The notes under the pieces: model-generated
What the model saw: the letters and a program-made list of their open reading frames with translations, nothing else
Told to the model about the DNA's origin: nothing
The model's database searches: none
Program-made: the position numbers and the translations under genes
NCBI GenBank assembly: GCA_012934845.2
Contig: WNNJ02000747.1
Coordinates: 1 to 64,000, forward strand
Origin: Pomphorhynchus laevis
Lineage: Eukaryota; Acanthocephala; Palaeacanthocephala; Echinorhynchida; Pomphorhynchidae
Length of the DNA: 64,000 bases
Reading direction: 5' to 3'
In this document: positions 1 through 11,149 of the stretch, one piece after another
Numbering within the stretch: the stretch's first letter is position 1
Layout: each line of letters begins with the position of its first letter

Positions 1-875
1 AGAGCCTTGTCATGAGAAATCAGTAGATCGTTGTAAACTTTCATGCATGCGATTTCTGTGGAGTGATTAGATCTGAAAGCGGATTGGTAAGAATGGTACA
101 GATTAGATGAAGATAGATAAACGTTGGTCTGTATTAAGATAAGGCGCTCTAATAGCTTGGAGAGAGTAGTGAGGAGTGAAATGGGGCGATAGCTAGAAGT
201 AAGTGAAGGGTCGAGCAATTGTTTCTTAAGGAGGGGACAAACGATGACCCCTCCTTAGGCAGGGGATCGGCAGGTGAGGTTTGGTTGGGCAAGAACATGA
301 TGACAGATGAGACTTTGGCAGGTGAGACAGGGAGAATATGAATCCGGGATTATGAGGCGAGTAGCAGTGAGATGGAATAGAGACGGGGTTGTGAGAGAGC
401 AACGTGAACAATTTGGTCTGGAGAAATGACAAATTATCATGGGGATTGATGTTGAAAGACGGAGTGGCGCGAGAAAAGATTGAGTTAAAATGTAAGCAGA
501 GAGACGTAGAGTTTAATGAAGTGTTGATTTTATGCTGCCAGAAGGAGTTGCATTTGGTAATAGGTGGAGATGAGACTGGCGAAGAGCAAGATAGGAATCC
601 AGGAGAGACGGAGTGAGGAGCGGATATCACGTCTAAGAAAGCAGTGATAGTCTCGAAAAGCATGACGGAGTCAATGCTTTGAGAGTAGGCATTGGATGTC
701 AAACCATGGGGCAAGGTGCTAGTGACTGTGAAGGTGAGGCTTGAAGGGCAAGAGAAGATCGAGAGTGGATGTGATTTTAGAGTCGAAAAGAAAGGCAAAA
801 TCGTGAGGAGAGGGTGATGTTATTGTGTGAGAAGATAGAGACGATTTAAGTAAGGCGGAGCGGAGAAGGGGGAGG

Positions 876-1661
876 TCAAGATTTCTCCAAGGGCGACGAA
901 GGATGGTAGGTTTGAAGCTGGGAGTGATTGAAAGTGAGATCAAGGATAACGAGAAAGTGATCGGATAGATTAGGATCGGAGATGGACAGTGAGGTGTATG
1001 CAGCAAAACGATCCGGGACAGCGATGATGTCGAGTGCCCCGCCAAGGATATGTGTTGGGGCAGTGGAGATAAGTTTGTAATTGTAGCTGGATAGAATGTT
1101 GATGAACTGGATGGAATCCGTGGAAGAGGGGCGGTCTAGGCGGATGTTGAATTCGCCTAGAACGAGTGAAGGAATTGAGGACAAAGAACAATGAGAAAGG
1201 AGGTCAGCGAGTTCTGTAAAAAATAAGAATGTTGGAGCTGATGAACCAAGACGGTGTACAATGACGAGATTTAAAGTGATCGGGCTAAAAGAACGACAAG
1301 TGAGCAATTCAAAATAGCAAGGACTAAAAGATGGAGTGATTTTGCGAAGAGACGTGGGGTGACGGGCGAATGCGGTGATGCCGCCATGATTAGATAATTT
1401 AGAAGGAGATGAGCTGAGGGGGCGGGTGGATTCGACTAGGGAGCAACCGGCAGAGAGCAGACGGCGAATGGAAAGGTTGTCGGAATCTGAGTGCCAGGAT
1501 TCGGTGAGACAGAAGAGATCGATGGATTGCTTGGTGAATAGGTTGAGGATAAGATCGGATTTACTAAGAACAGATCTAGTGTTGAGGAGGCCTAGGCAGA
1601 AATCGTGTGTGGTGATGAAAGAGTCTAGCGGAGAAGACACATAGGGGAGATGGAGCGCCAT
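876..1661 (-). CDS. LINE ORF2 start: APE-type endonuclease domain
   Basis: An open reading frame of 261 codons. This is the endonuclease that nicks target DNA to prime LINE reverse transcription. Signature blocks of the exonuclease-endonuclease-phosphatase fold are present in order: LLNTRSV with the conserved Asn near residue 27, LTESW with the catalytic Glu near 54, LVLGEFNIRLD near 167-176 (the usual GDFN reads GEFN here), GGALDII near 207-213, and LSDHFLV with the catalytic SDH at 233-235. The Asp-to-Glu change in GDFN is odd and may reduce activity. The frame is open throughout but is followed by frame changes before the reverse transcriptase, so the element is unlikely to be active. The start is set by the Met at 1,661; the true translation start could be elsewhere in the ORF1/ORF2 junction. 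Confidence 0.82.
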   Translation of the reverse strand: MALHLPYVSSPLDSFITTHDFCLGLLNTRSVLSKSDLILNLFTKQSIDLFCLTESWHSDSDNLSIRRLLSAGCSLVESTRPLSSSPSKLSNHGGITAFARHPTSLRKITPSFSPCYFELLTCRSFSPITLNLVIVHRLGSSAPTFLFFTELADLLSHCSLSSIPSLVLGEFNIRLDRPSSTDSIQFINILSSYNYKLISTAPTHILGGALDIIAVPDRFAAYTSLSISDPNLSDHFLVILDLTFNHSQLQTYHPSSPLEKS

Positions 1662-2648
1662 CGAATTTTGGGGCGTGTGTGGACAACATGAAAATTTCCG
1701 TCTATATTTCGGATGGAAAGAGATGTTTCGCCGGTTTCCTCGAGACGGCGTTTTTCGATACGGGCAAAAGAGAGTTGAGCGATTTCAGAAGGGGTGCGAT
1801 CGGGGAAAATTCGAATGGTTGAAGATGACATGAGTTTAAACTGTTGAGAAAGGACAGAAGACGCTTGAGAGTGATGGTTGAAAACAATTTTTAGGAGAGG
1901 GGCTTAGAAGGATTAGATTGAGAAGATTTGTTTAGACGGATGAATGCGAGAGTAAAGATGTCCTTGAAATATGATGGTTTATCCGCAGGAACAAGATACG
2001 AGAGGATGGATCTGAAGGCGGAAACATTGTGGTCGAGACGTGCTTGTTGAGATAAGGAGGTGGAAGGAGTGATGTTAGTGACGATAACGCAACGATCGCA
2101 AGAAGGAAAGCGTTTCCGTAAATGGGGACGACTGAATTGAGTGGGTGAGATCACGATAGGAGAGCTGGCAGTTGAGGATTTGGAGGGAGTTGGTTTGACG
2201 ACGGGAGACATAGAGTATAATGATAATAAATGGGGTGCAAGCGATGTGAGGAAAGGTTATTGGTAGGAAGGATCATGGAGGTTGATGGAGGTTATTTTGA
2301 TTGATGGATGTAGGTTATTGAGAAACGAGACAGGAAGGACGGGACGGGGGTGTCGGGGAGTGAAGATGACATGATATAGGAAGTGTATATGGTGGCAAGG
2401 TCGGTAGGTGGAGAAAGGATATCGGAAACAACGGGAGTAGTTTGAGTGGACGTGTTGGATGTTGATATGTGCTTATTGGAGAGGTTGTGGATTAGTTTGT
2501 TGGCACAAAAACCATATAGAAAATCTTCTTTAGACTTATTGTTGTCGCAGGCGATTGTTGTCCAGACGCTGCAGTCGTGTGTAGAGCACTGTACTTGCAG
2601 TTGTGCATAGTTGGTGTCGTTCTTAGCTGTTTTCTTACGTCCTCCCAT
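1625..2648 (-). pseudogene. LINE ORF1-like region with zinc-finger-type Cys/His cluster
   Basis: Upstream of the endonuclease lie three open blocks in three different frames. The first (118 codons from the Met at 2,648) begins with a basic stretch and a Cys/His cluster spaced like a PHD-type finger (VQCSTHDCSVWTTIAC, then a further Cys), typical of ORF1 in CR1/L2-like LINEs. The second (106 codons) includes CDRCVIVTNI and many Ser/Thr/Pro residues. The third reads SSTIRIFPDRTPSEIAQLSF. Known ORF1 proteins of this type bind nucleic acid and chaperone the RNP. The frame changes between blocks mean that no single protein is encoded now. Confidence 0.6.
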
Positions 2649-2764
2649 TAATGTCCTTATGTGTTGAAGTTGTTAGATTTGCTACTGCAACTGATCGTCG
2701 AGCACAGCAAGACGATCTATCTGAGCCTATCGAGAGATAAAGCTCAATCCGCGAGCGTAGCGAG

Positions 2765-2932
2765 CGGAACTGACAGGAAAAATCTGGAACTGACAGGAAA
2801 AATCTGGAACTGACAGGAAAAATCAGGAACTGATAGGAAAAATCAGGAACTGACAGGAAAAATCTGGAACTGACAGGAAAAATCAGGAACTGACAGGAAA
2901 AATCAGGAACTGACAGCAAAAATCTGGAATGT
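2765..2932. repeat. 20-bp minisatellite at the LINE 5' end
   Basis: About eight head-to-tail copies of a 20-bp unit (ctggaactgacaggaaaaat) with a few substitutions (ctg/cag, gacagg/gatagg). It lies immediately upstream of the LINE ORF1 in element orientation, where 5'-UTR monomers would sit. A 100-codon open frame runs through it only because three units make 60 bases without a stop. Confidence 0.9.
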
Positions 2933-2939
2933 AACAATT

Positions 2940-4000
2940 TATAATAACCAAGACAATTTCTGTAGTCATTAGCTCCGTTCGATGGGATGTATGCGTACGA
3001 AATAATTTTAAGAACGTGAAAGGTTGAAAGGAGACAGTTATATAGTTACTTTAGCAAAATATTGTGCTGACATTATACATCCAAATACTTTGTTGAAATT
3101 ATTTCAAAAACATTTAACAAATGAGCTGCTAGCTTTTAATTATAATGTCAAATAATGAAAACTAAATTTATGAATATAACTTATTTATTAGTACAACATC
3201 GTTTTAAGAAAAATGACACCATAATTGCTGGTTTGAATGTCCATTAACCAAAGTAGATCACTTAAAAAACTACTTTTATATCTTTACAAAACAAATTCAC
3301 CGGATTAGCATCACAAATTAAGATATATAATCCAACAGACGACATTCTGTACTGTTTGTGTACGCAATGCAGTACTAGGATTCTCTCCGAAATAATCATT
3401 TATCTGCTTTAAGACACAATATTTCATATCAGTTACGTCCTTCTTTTTTACCTTTTCAACAAAGAAGTTACCGGGGTTTGTGAGTATATCCACTCCTTCA
3501 TTCAATATTTTACATGTGAAGAATCCGAAAAGGAAAGTGACCAAGCTAACTTAAAGTTTAATTATTGGAATTTGAGTAGTGTTTATATGCAAGTAAAGTA
3601 ATGTTTCATGCACCTACAGACACACGTCTAGGATCGAGGCTTGCGAGATACAAATCATTGTGACCCTATTTCACTCTACTGCATCCATTTAATTGTTAAT
3701 GTCATCACAATGATTTAAACTAGTTTATTTGCGAGCTTGAATGCTACATGTACATTGAAACATAGTGTTGTTTGTTGCAAAGATGTCACACATTCAAATA
3801 CATTCGATTCAAATCAGAGTGTTAGTTCATCTTAGCATCTAACTCCGGGTTACACTTTCATTATTAACACGAGTATATAAAAAATATTTATTTTTCTCTA
3901 CTTTATAGTTTATAAATTCATAGGAACAAAGAAAGATACTTAAAAAGTTTTTTTCCAAACGAATCACAGTATTTCTATAGCTTCTGTAAATCACCTTCAG
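2940..4000. other. AT-rich stretch with one weak coding candidate
   Basis: Mostly unremarkable AT-rich DNA. On the minus strand, 3,311-3,544 is open for 77 codons with a balanced composition (segments such as NEGVDILTNPGNFFVEKVKK and DYFGENPSTALRTQTVQNVV) and a possible splice donor after GTTGAAAAG. It resembles a host exon, but I recognise no family and cannot fix its borders. Nothing else is supported. Confidence 0.3.
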
Positions 4001-4015
4001 GAATATGATAATTTC

Positions 4016-4044
4016 CTGAAGATGATAACATGAGCTATCGAAAT
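4016..4044 (+). ncRNA. Hammerhead core relic (normal order)
   Basis: CTGAAGA at 4,016-4,022 is followed by a short stem (GATA paired with TATC) and then CGAAAT at 4,039-4,044. This is the order CUGANGA, stem II, GAAA of a hammerhead ribozyme. The downstream sequence (attgtgacttg...aataaaa) resembles tails after other cores in this window. No stem I partner is evident, so it is called a relic. Confidence 0.4.
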
Positions 4045-4608
4045 ATTGTGACTTGTTTGAATAAAACTTTTTCACTTACTTTCTTCGATAGCGTTGGATA
4101 AATAAGTATACACATTTATAGTACCTATATCCTTTGACTAAATGTCCCAAAGATGCCAGACACTCATACTAGCGCACACTTACTAGCTGTGAATGTCAAT
4201 TGAGTACCTGAAAGTACATTTATCTCCGCCTGCAGTAGCTTACATGCGACATTCAAGATTGAAAATGATAAAAACCTTTTCCAGAGTTCGAGTACTAAAA
4301 TCAAAATAGTGAATTGGAGCAATTGCAACTACTATCAAAAAAGTGTCCATCACAAGAAAGCTCTGATTCTTCCAAGCACATACGATAAAGTCCATAAATT
4401 TACAAAAACGAGTGTAAAACCGAGGTATCATAACGTTATTTTCGATTGTTCACTATATTTCCCGTATACAAAGCATGTAACAATTATAAATTAAAATTAG
4501 TCATTTAGATACAGTATGGAAACTCGAGCAAATCAAATCACATATTTTTGTACTATAAATAAATTTAAAAAATGTAAATATATTTATTCTGATTTAAAGA
4601 ATCGGGAA

Positions 4609-4665
4609 GACTCAAACAGCATAAACTGACTATATGCTGTTTCGACATTTGAGTCTCATCAGTAG
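4609..4665 (-). ncRNA. Hammerhead ribozyme-like motif (normal order)
   Basis: On the minus strand, CTGATGA (4,656-4,662) is followed by GAC-TCAAAT-GTC and then GAAAC (4,639-4,643). A strong stem III follows (ACAGCATA paired with TATGCTGT around an 8-base loop), with a GTT cleavage-type triplet after it. Stem I pairing is weak. PLEs are known to carry minimal type I hammerheads near their ends, and this matches that pattern. Confidence 0.6.
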
Positions 4666-4669
4666 GGGG

Positions 4670-6390
4670 CTGCTGCACAACTAGATTAAAGTTCAGCATC
4701 TCTAGACAGATCAATGAGTCCTTCTAGTACACAACATTCATGTACTAGGAATTAACACTTGTGAGAGTATTCATCACGAATAATTCGCTCGCCATGACCT
4801 AGCAAGTAGGATTTAAAAGCAATCTTATCGAGCGCACAAAGGCCAAGCTCCTTCATTGCTGGTGGTAATGAAACCACATATATATTTATCTTGAGAACTT
4901 TTATAATCCATTATTTTATCAATCGATTAATATTATACAGTTTATTTGTTAGAAGAATAAAGATTAGAGGTCACAGAAGTAACTATTATATTATTAGATT
5001 TCGACTCCTATTTCTCAATCCAGCATAGCAGCGGAACCAAATACATGCCAACAATGTGTTTTATCTAATGGAATGTGATTATCTAGAGTAATATCTGATT
5101 CTGGCACGGTATGATATTTACATTCCTCAAAATTTTCCACTTGAGGGTCAAAATACTCATAATTATTGAAAAAAATAGTTTACTTCACGATTTGTCAGTT
5201 AAGGTTGTGGATGAATAAATAAATGTTTCGTAAATATTTTTCTGGGAGTATATATTCCCGTTTAAAAAAGATTGAGCGACTTAAATGAATGTTTAGACCA
5301 CTTCTTATTATATTGTCCCATGTTTATGATGTAGTTTTCTACTTCATAATAAAGTAGTGTAGTTGCACCTTTTAAATTATGAAAAATATTTGTCTTTATT
5401 TTAAAGCAAGATCAACGAAATAAGAATTAAATTTGTTAATTTTTTAAGTTCGCTGGCTTCTGCTATTATTATCAGAGAAAGAAAGCAATTTTATCATAAA
5501 ATGTGAATATTAAAAATTTTTCGTTTATATACAATTGCATATAAATTGCAAAATAAGATAATGTTTAAAACAGTTTGTGATAAAAATGTCTTTTCTATTG
5601 ATGAGCTAGCGAAACAAAAATTAATAAATTTATTTCATATTCATTGATCATGATCTAAAATTAGAAGTTTATGGAATGAATAAAACCAGTTATTTTTAAT
5701 ATTTTTATTTGCGATAAATTCTTTTCAAGAAATTCGAATTTTTTCCATTTTATTATTACAACACAAGGCTTTAGCCGCAAGGGCTATTTTGCCTGCTCAT
5801 CAATAACTGAACGACAGTAAAATGTACATAAACAACGAAAAATTAAAATAAAAACGATCAGATTCTTGGGTATGTAGTTCGAACGCTGCATTGATCAGGA
5901 AGAGCAATCCAATTACGGACTGATTTTCAGAACTCATTGATCAAATTTGTGCATATTAACTCTTCAGGTAACATGTTCCCCACTTCAGGGCTCGATGTGA
6001 CAATCTATGCACATGCGGGTATTTCTCAAGATATTAGGTCCTAATACACAAACTATGACCACGTTGACAACTGCGTCTACTGAAAATTACACATTCATTA
6101 GAGAATCCGTTATAACACTTGACAATTTTATACATCGCAATCAAGTCCAGATATAGTAAGTCTCGTATAGTCTAGATATACGAGACGCTTCGCGTAAGAC
6201 ATGCGAGCTAGTGTTGTACATAACTTAGATCCGCGTTTAAGAATGTTATCAAGATACTCCATTTCACTTTGGATACACAGAAAAGCGGCCTGATATGTCT
6301 TCATATTATATGAAGACAGAATATATCTTCATATTCTTCATATTTAATGTCTTCATATTCTATAAAGACATATTAAAGCATTGAACAACG
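4670..6390. other. AT-rich intergenic DNA with repeat relics
   Basis: At about 4,940-5,130 there is a decayed minus-strand PLE-C 3' region (the ggtcacagaag ... ccagcatagcagcgg block). At 5,385-5,475 there is half of the foldback family seen at 28.4 and 32.0 kb. A 10-bp-arm hairpin (gtctcgtata/tatacgagac) lies at about 6,162-6,188, and a run of tcttcatat repeats at about 6,297-6,370. No gene was seen. Confidence 0.4.
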
Positions 6391-6397
6391 CATTGAA

Positions 6398-7320
6398 TCA
6401 CTCAACATTTAACGAACAAAATGATTTTTTCAGCATATACATAATCTGTTGGCTTTTAGAACATATACTATAAGTGTTCATGTGCATTTTCAACGATGAT
6501 TGAACAACGATACTTAGATCACCTGTGAAAAATACTGAGCTGGCCAAACACGGTCCCAACATATAGCGAGAAGACACTATACCCTTACCAAACCATAAGT
6601 GAACCCATTTATCAAAATTTGGGCGAATACAGGACGACAACTTCATTAGTGAATCAAATTTAAGTCTAAATTCAATGGGTATACTTCTACTTATAATTCA
6701 ACTTCTGTCCAAATTAATCGCCAGCAAAAACTAGGTGTCTGCGGCGCGACTGAGCCAGTAATGTGTTCAAATAAATATTGAATAGAATATGCACAAGAAC
6801 AAAACTTGAGGAAAACCATATATGAAGTCACGAGATTGAGATAATCTCGATCCCACGGGGACACAATAGGATCGATGCGACAAAAACTCTTAATTCAATT
6901 CACTACAATTGGATTGATGCTATAATTTCGAAGAACTTCGAAAAGAGAGGACAATGGCATATACGATCAAAAGCCTTGCCGAAATCTAGGAAGATACAAT
7001 CCACAGCTAGACCCTTAGAAACACTGATGACTCACTATTCTCTTGCACAAAACAGATTGAATAAGCACGACCTACCATTTGTGAAACCACGTGATTCAGT
7101 TTATAAGTTTCATGCTTTATAAGAAACTCACTGTATTTACAAATAATTAATTCGAATACTTTGCTCACAATATTGGTTAAGCTTATAGGTCTGTATTTTT
7201 CAGGAAAGTGAATTTCACCCCTCTTTAATAATGAAACAACAACGCATTTCCAGTCTAGCAGCGGAAGTTCACACGTCTCAAGCGACAGTTGAAACAGCTT
7301 CGTCAATAGAGTTATAAAGT
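6398..7320 (-). mobile_element. LINE fragment with reverse transcriptase core
   Basis: Minus-strand fragment. At 7,306-7,007 a 99-codon frame carries the RT palm entrance motif (WKCVVVSLLKRGE, then EKYRPISLTNIVSKVFELII). Just downstream, other frames give KGLAVDCIFLDFGKAFD, the RT motif holding the first catalytic Asp. At 6,646-6,398 another open block (RPNFDKWVHLWFGKG and following) resembles the C-terminal part of such proteins. The endonuclease and the YADD box are missing or unreadable, and stops and frameshifts are frequent. It lies tail-to-tail with nothing obvious upstream; the plus-strand LINE at 8.4-9.6 kb may be related. Confidence 0.65.
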
Positions 7321-7436
7321 GACGAAAATAATGAACTAATAAAGGATGAATGTTATCTGGTCATGAAGACGAATAATCGATAATCTGGTTAGCCTATCAT
7401 ACATCAAAGATGGAGACTACAATAGACGTGAACGAA

Positions 7437-7785
7437 AAGGTTAATTTTTACTTTAACTTGAATGCATCTGTGAGCTGAAATTCTCATGGTCGTGGCACAA
7501 TATTATCCTCACAGGTATTGTTCCTATTCTTGATACATCAGGACGCTACTAATCAGTCTGAATGGGTATCATCAGCTGCTGACCAGACCTATATTTCACG
7601 TTTCAAATACGATCAGCACCAGTGTAAGGAGTAAGCAGATAATAAGGGTCGAAACGTGAAATGTAGATCTGGGTCAGCAGCTGATTAGACCCACCCAGAC
7701 TGATTAGTAGCGTTCTGCTGTATCAAGAATAGGAACAATACCTGTGAGGATAATATTGTGCCACAACCAGAAGGTTAATTTTTAC
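7437..7785. repeat. Foldback element (family B) with 15-bp flanking direct repeats
   Basis: An inverted repeat with arms of roughly 100 bases spans 7,488-7,769 (left arm ggtcgtggcacaatattatc; right arm gataatattgtgccacaacc). The direct repeat aaggttaatttttac occurs at 7,437-7,451 and 7,771-7,785, as expected for a target-site duplication. The plus strand near 7,647-7,710 reads GGGTC-GAAAC ... CTGATTA-GACCC, i.e. hammerhead boxes in permuted order. The left arm carries a decayed inverted copy. Confidence 0.75.
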
Positions 7786-7870
7786 GTTATCAAAAGTTTA
7801 ATAAATAGTGAACTATTGTTTGCGCTACATAAATAGCGGTTAAACAAACGTACTTTTGTAGCAATATCAA

Positions 7871-7980
7871 ACGGTGGTAACACTTTTGAGAGACTCCGGG
7901 TGTTTTAGTCGGATAGCGGCAGGTTGGATTGGCTGGAGAGCTCAGATCCCGATGGACCTAAGGCCGTAACAAAGTTAAAG
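7871..7980 (+). mobile_element. Solo 3' fragment of the 22-26 kb LINE family
   Basis: The block gactccgggtgttttagtcg ... ggttggattggctggagagc ... cagatcccgatggacc matches the 3' end of the LINE at 22,190-24,060 read on its own strand (rc of ctaagccctctagccaatcc and neighbours). Only about 110 bases remain, with no coding part. Confidence 0.6.
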
Positions 7981-8399
7981 AAGCGAACGAATTTTTAACA
8001 ACTGGCTATTTTCGATTGTTTTTCTACATGTTTCGTTTTTACAGTTGTTATTTATTAAGAAAACCTTTATTATTTTTAGTCCTTGATAAAACTAGTGTAC
8101 TCTTAAGCAATAAGGTTATGTATACTTTTTAATCCATATCAAATACGTGGTTTCGGCTATTATTTTGTATGTCACTGATGAGTTCGTATATCATATAGCT
8201 TTTAAGCTTATAATCGCTTGTATTATGGATGAACAAAATATCAGTCAAAATATAAGACCATATATTAATAGCCTTTCACAAATGTATACACCTCTTGAGA
8301 ATAAATTACTGTTTTAATTGAAAATATTGTCCTTCTGAGGAAAAGTGGGTTTCGCTTTCTGATTTATCGACGTTTAAACTGCACATCCAAGAATATGAC

Positions 8400-9645
8400 G
8401 TATTTGCCAAGTTATTATTCGCTGGGTAGGTAATTTCATATCACACCACCCGTATCAAGTAAGGGTTAATTGTATTTTTCTGATCGATACCCCGTTCATG
8501 CTAGCGTCCTTCAAGGTTCGGTATTGGGTTCACTGATATTCTGTATTTATGTGAACGACTTACTCGGTATTATGAGTTCAGATTCACTTTTGTATGCGGA
8601 TGATGCTAAAATTTGGCAAGCAATTAGGTCGAATTTAGATATGGATATCATCCAATAAGATATTGACAGAATTTCTAAAAGGACATGCTTCAACGGCTTG
8701 TCTATTAATGTATCGAAGTGTGTTTGCATGTGTATACTTTCTTGTAATGATGCTCCAGAGCCGACATATAATCTAGGTGGTCAGCACATCGAAATAGTTT
8801 CACACGTAAAGAATCTTGGTATATAAATCGCCAACGATTTGTCTACTCAACACACTGATTATGTAAGTGCCAAAGCTATGCGTATGGTAGGTCTGATTCG
8901 CCGAACGTTTAGTTTTCTTAATCCCTGTCATTTAAATCACTTACAAATGCATTCATTCTCAGTGACTTAATGTATGCATCTCAAGGTTCATATCCTAGAA
9001 CGGTTGATAAGTCCACTCGACTTAAAAATGTGCTGGGTCGGGCAACAATGCTCGTTCATTCGGTAAGAGTACTTCCATATGGGACATACTCAGGGCTCTA
9101 AATGTTTTTTGTACGCAATTTTTGAGATTCGCTAGATATTACCTGACGTGGGAAATATTTCATTAAGAACATCACGTTCTGCGAGGACTCTTGAATATTC
9201 GATCTACCCGAAGTTTGCGGGGTCATTCCTTTTATCTCAGTTGTAGCCGAATTGTACGGACCAAACCAATTCAATTTATACAAAGAATTGTGAATCCATG
9301 AAATCGTTTGAGCGAGCATACTGTTAGCTCATCTTCACATAAACTATTCAAACGGTCACACTTGATGATGACATGGAGCGCCGTAAATCGTCACGATCAT
9401 CCTTTGACAGATATTTACCCCATCCGCAAGAAATCAACAATCAGAGATCACTGCTTTCATATTGTGGCAAGCAGAGATGTATGTAGAGGCTTACGAAATT
9501 GGGTGCACACGAAATGGAATAATCTACCTGCTTACATGGTAACCTGTAAATCGAAAACTGCGTTCAAACGACAGCTGAATGATTTCGTTGCATCATTAAC
9601 CGGACATTTTTCTTTATTTTAATTTAAACTTACTAATTGTGACTC
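8400..9645 (+). mobile_element. 5'-truncated LINE: RT C-terminal half and tail
   Basis: The frame at 8,470-8,658 gives VLQGSVLGSLIFCIYVNDL (normally PQGSVLGPLLF) followed by LLYADDAKIW, the catalytic YADD box of reverse transcriptase. Broken frames then continue as INVSKCVCM and HVKNLGI. The frame at 9,308-9,622 is the typical LINE C-terminus, with RDVCRGLRNWVHTKWNNLP and SKTAFKRQLNDFV. The thumb region between them is interrupted by stops. The 5' part of the element is absent, the usual result of incomplete reverse transcription. The clade is CR1/jockey-like by the RNxWNxLP tail; the exact family is not known. Confidence 0.8.
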
Positions 9646-9649
9646 ACCT

Positions 9650-11030
9650 TGTAACGAGCTTTGCTCACTTTGATTTAAATTAATAATAAATTGACTTAAT
9701 GATATCTGAACAGACGAAATAGCTAAATCGACAAATGGCTTGTGTAGAATAATAATTTAATTTCCTACGTTATTTTACTGTTCGTTTCAAAATAATTAAC
9801 TTCTTATCTTTAATTCAATATCTAATAAAATTGTTCTCTGTAGAATAAAGATAAAAACATTTTCAGCGACGTAGCTTGCAAAATCCCATTGCATTCGTGT
9901 CAAATCACATACATCAGCAATCAGAAAAAATCATGGAAACAAAACAGATCAGATAACTGGTTTACGTATTTTATCCGATATATAAATCAAAAATAAATAT
10001 AAATAATAAATAATTTTATAAGATTTTTTTTACAATTTATATTTACATCAAGTTAAAATTTAAAATTAAAATTATAAATAAAACATTGTTTATGATGTAT
10101 GTTTAAAATAAAACTGTTTGATTTTAAACATTGAAAATAGAATTTTCTATTCTGGTTTTTCAATTTCAACAGTAAAATAATTAAAGCAATAATAAAAATG
10201 AGTATTCGTTGATTCCCATATTCTAATGAACGAAAAAATTTTCTAACTAGGAAATACATACCATAAAAAATGAATAAAATACAATATAATACATTATACG
10301 ATATTATATAATGCATTTAATGATATAAGACATTTTCAAGTATCGTATTTTTATTCGTCTTAATATGAAATATATCAGATTACTGTTAGAAAAGAAAGGA
10401 CTCTGGGATGTATAACCTCTAAATTAAAATTTGATTCATCTTAAATCCTGCATCTTTTTATACGCGTTTCCAATAACAAGTATCTAAGTTTCTTTTAATA
10501 TATAACAGAATGTGTAGATTTGAAAACACGCTATCATTATGTTTCAGATAAATATATAATCGATAAATAATTTAGTTATCTGACAACAGAATGTGAAGAC
10601 AATAGTTATTCTAATATTAAATGATTTCCTGAGTGACAAATTAGATAAAAATAATATACACAATTATATATGAAGGATTCTTCGTGATACTGCGCACTCC
10701 GACTCGGCTTCCGTTGTCGCCGGTGAAGACAGGACACTTGACAGTTTGAATGTGTAAATTTTAAAACACGCTATTTTTCTGTTTCAGATAATTCAGATAG
10801 CTAAACGATTCAACTAAATTTTTAATTAAATAAATATCAGTATCGTTTTCTTAATGGTTAGTATGCAATTTTGCGAATTACATTGTTCCATCTCGGGTTT
10901 TAGATTTACTTAATTTTAATATTTTTTAAGGTTATGATTACCTAAAAGTAAAAATATGTCTACATATGGGATGCAGCTATATAAGTAACATAAGTGATGG
11001 TGTTGCTTGAACCCAGTTCATGTGAATGTT
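9650..11030. other. AT-rich region with a PLE-C end and a short duplication
   Basis: At about 9,945-10,080 there is a minus-strand PLE-C terminus (gatcagataactgg ... catcaagttaaaatttaaaat) with no coding part. A ~60-bp block (gaatgtgtagatttgaaaacacgctat...gtttcagata) at about 10,508-10,560 recurs diverged at 10,745-10,795. Between them sits a small GC-rich island (cgactcggcttccgttgtcg). The open frame at 10,053-10,316 is an AT artefact. Confidence 0.4.
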
Positions 11031-11035
11031 TGAAA

Positions 11036-11143
11036 AGAGTATAAAATTTATTGATTAGTTTCGGTTTATACCTTTATTATAATATGCATAAAGGCATAAA
11101 TCGAAACTAGTCAATAAACTTTATATATTCTTTCCCCATCAGT
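11036..11143. repeat. Foldback of a CGAAAC-containing terminus
   Basis: The left arm (aaagagtataaaatttattg...gtttcggtttatacc) is the inverse of the right arm (ggcataaatcgaaactagtc...aataaactttatatattcttt). Each arm reads outward as CGAAACTA-TCAATAAA, like the tails of hammerhead cores elsewhere in the window, although no CTGANGA box is intact here. Confidence 0.6.
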
Positions 11144-11149
11144 TTTATT

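Larger units (their letters stand above)
1..2937 (-). mobile_element. CR1/L2-like LINE, truncated by the window edge
   Basis: A minus-strand non-LTR retrotransposon reading from about 2,937 down to base 1. In order it holds a 20-bp tandem repeat (5' end), an ORF1-like region with a Cys/His cluster, and an ORF2 that opens with an APE-type endonuclease. The reverse transcriptase would lie off the left edge of the window; only the linker after the endonuclease is visible, as open blocks ending near 226. The open blocks lie in different frames (2,648-2,292; 2,211-1,891; 1,831-1,625; 1,661-876; 1,045-719; 798-226), so this copy carries frameshifts and is probably dead. G+C is clearly higher than in the surrounding AT-rich DNA. 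Clade assignment (CR1, L2 or Rex group) is from the endonuclease style and the zinc-finger ORF1, and is an inference. Confidence 0.8.

Noticed and set aside
2765-2932. CRISPR-like array
   Set aside because: Units are contiguous 20-mers with no unique spacers, in a eukaryotic context.
2635-2937. A 100-codon open frame with repeated SVPDFSCQF-like units
   Set aside because: It is a translation of the 20-bp minisatellite; three units make 60 bases without stops, so all frames stay open.
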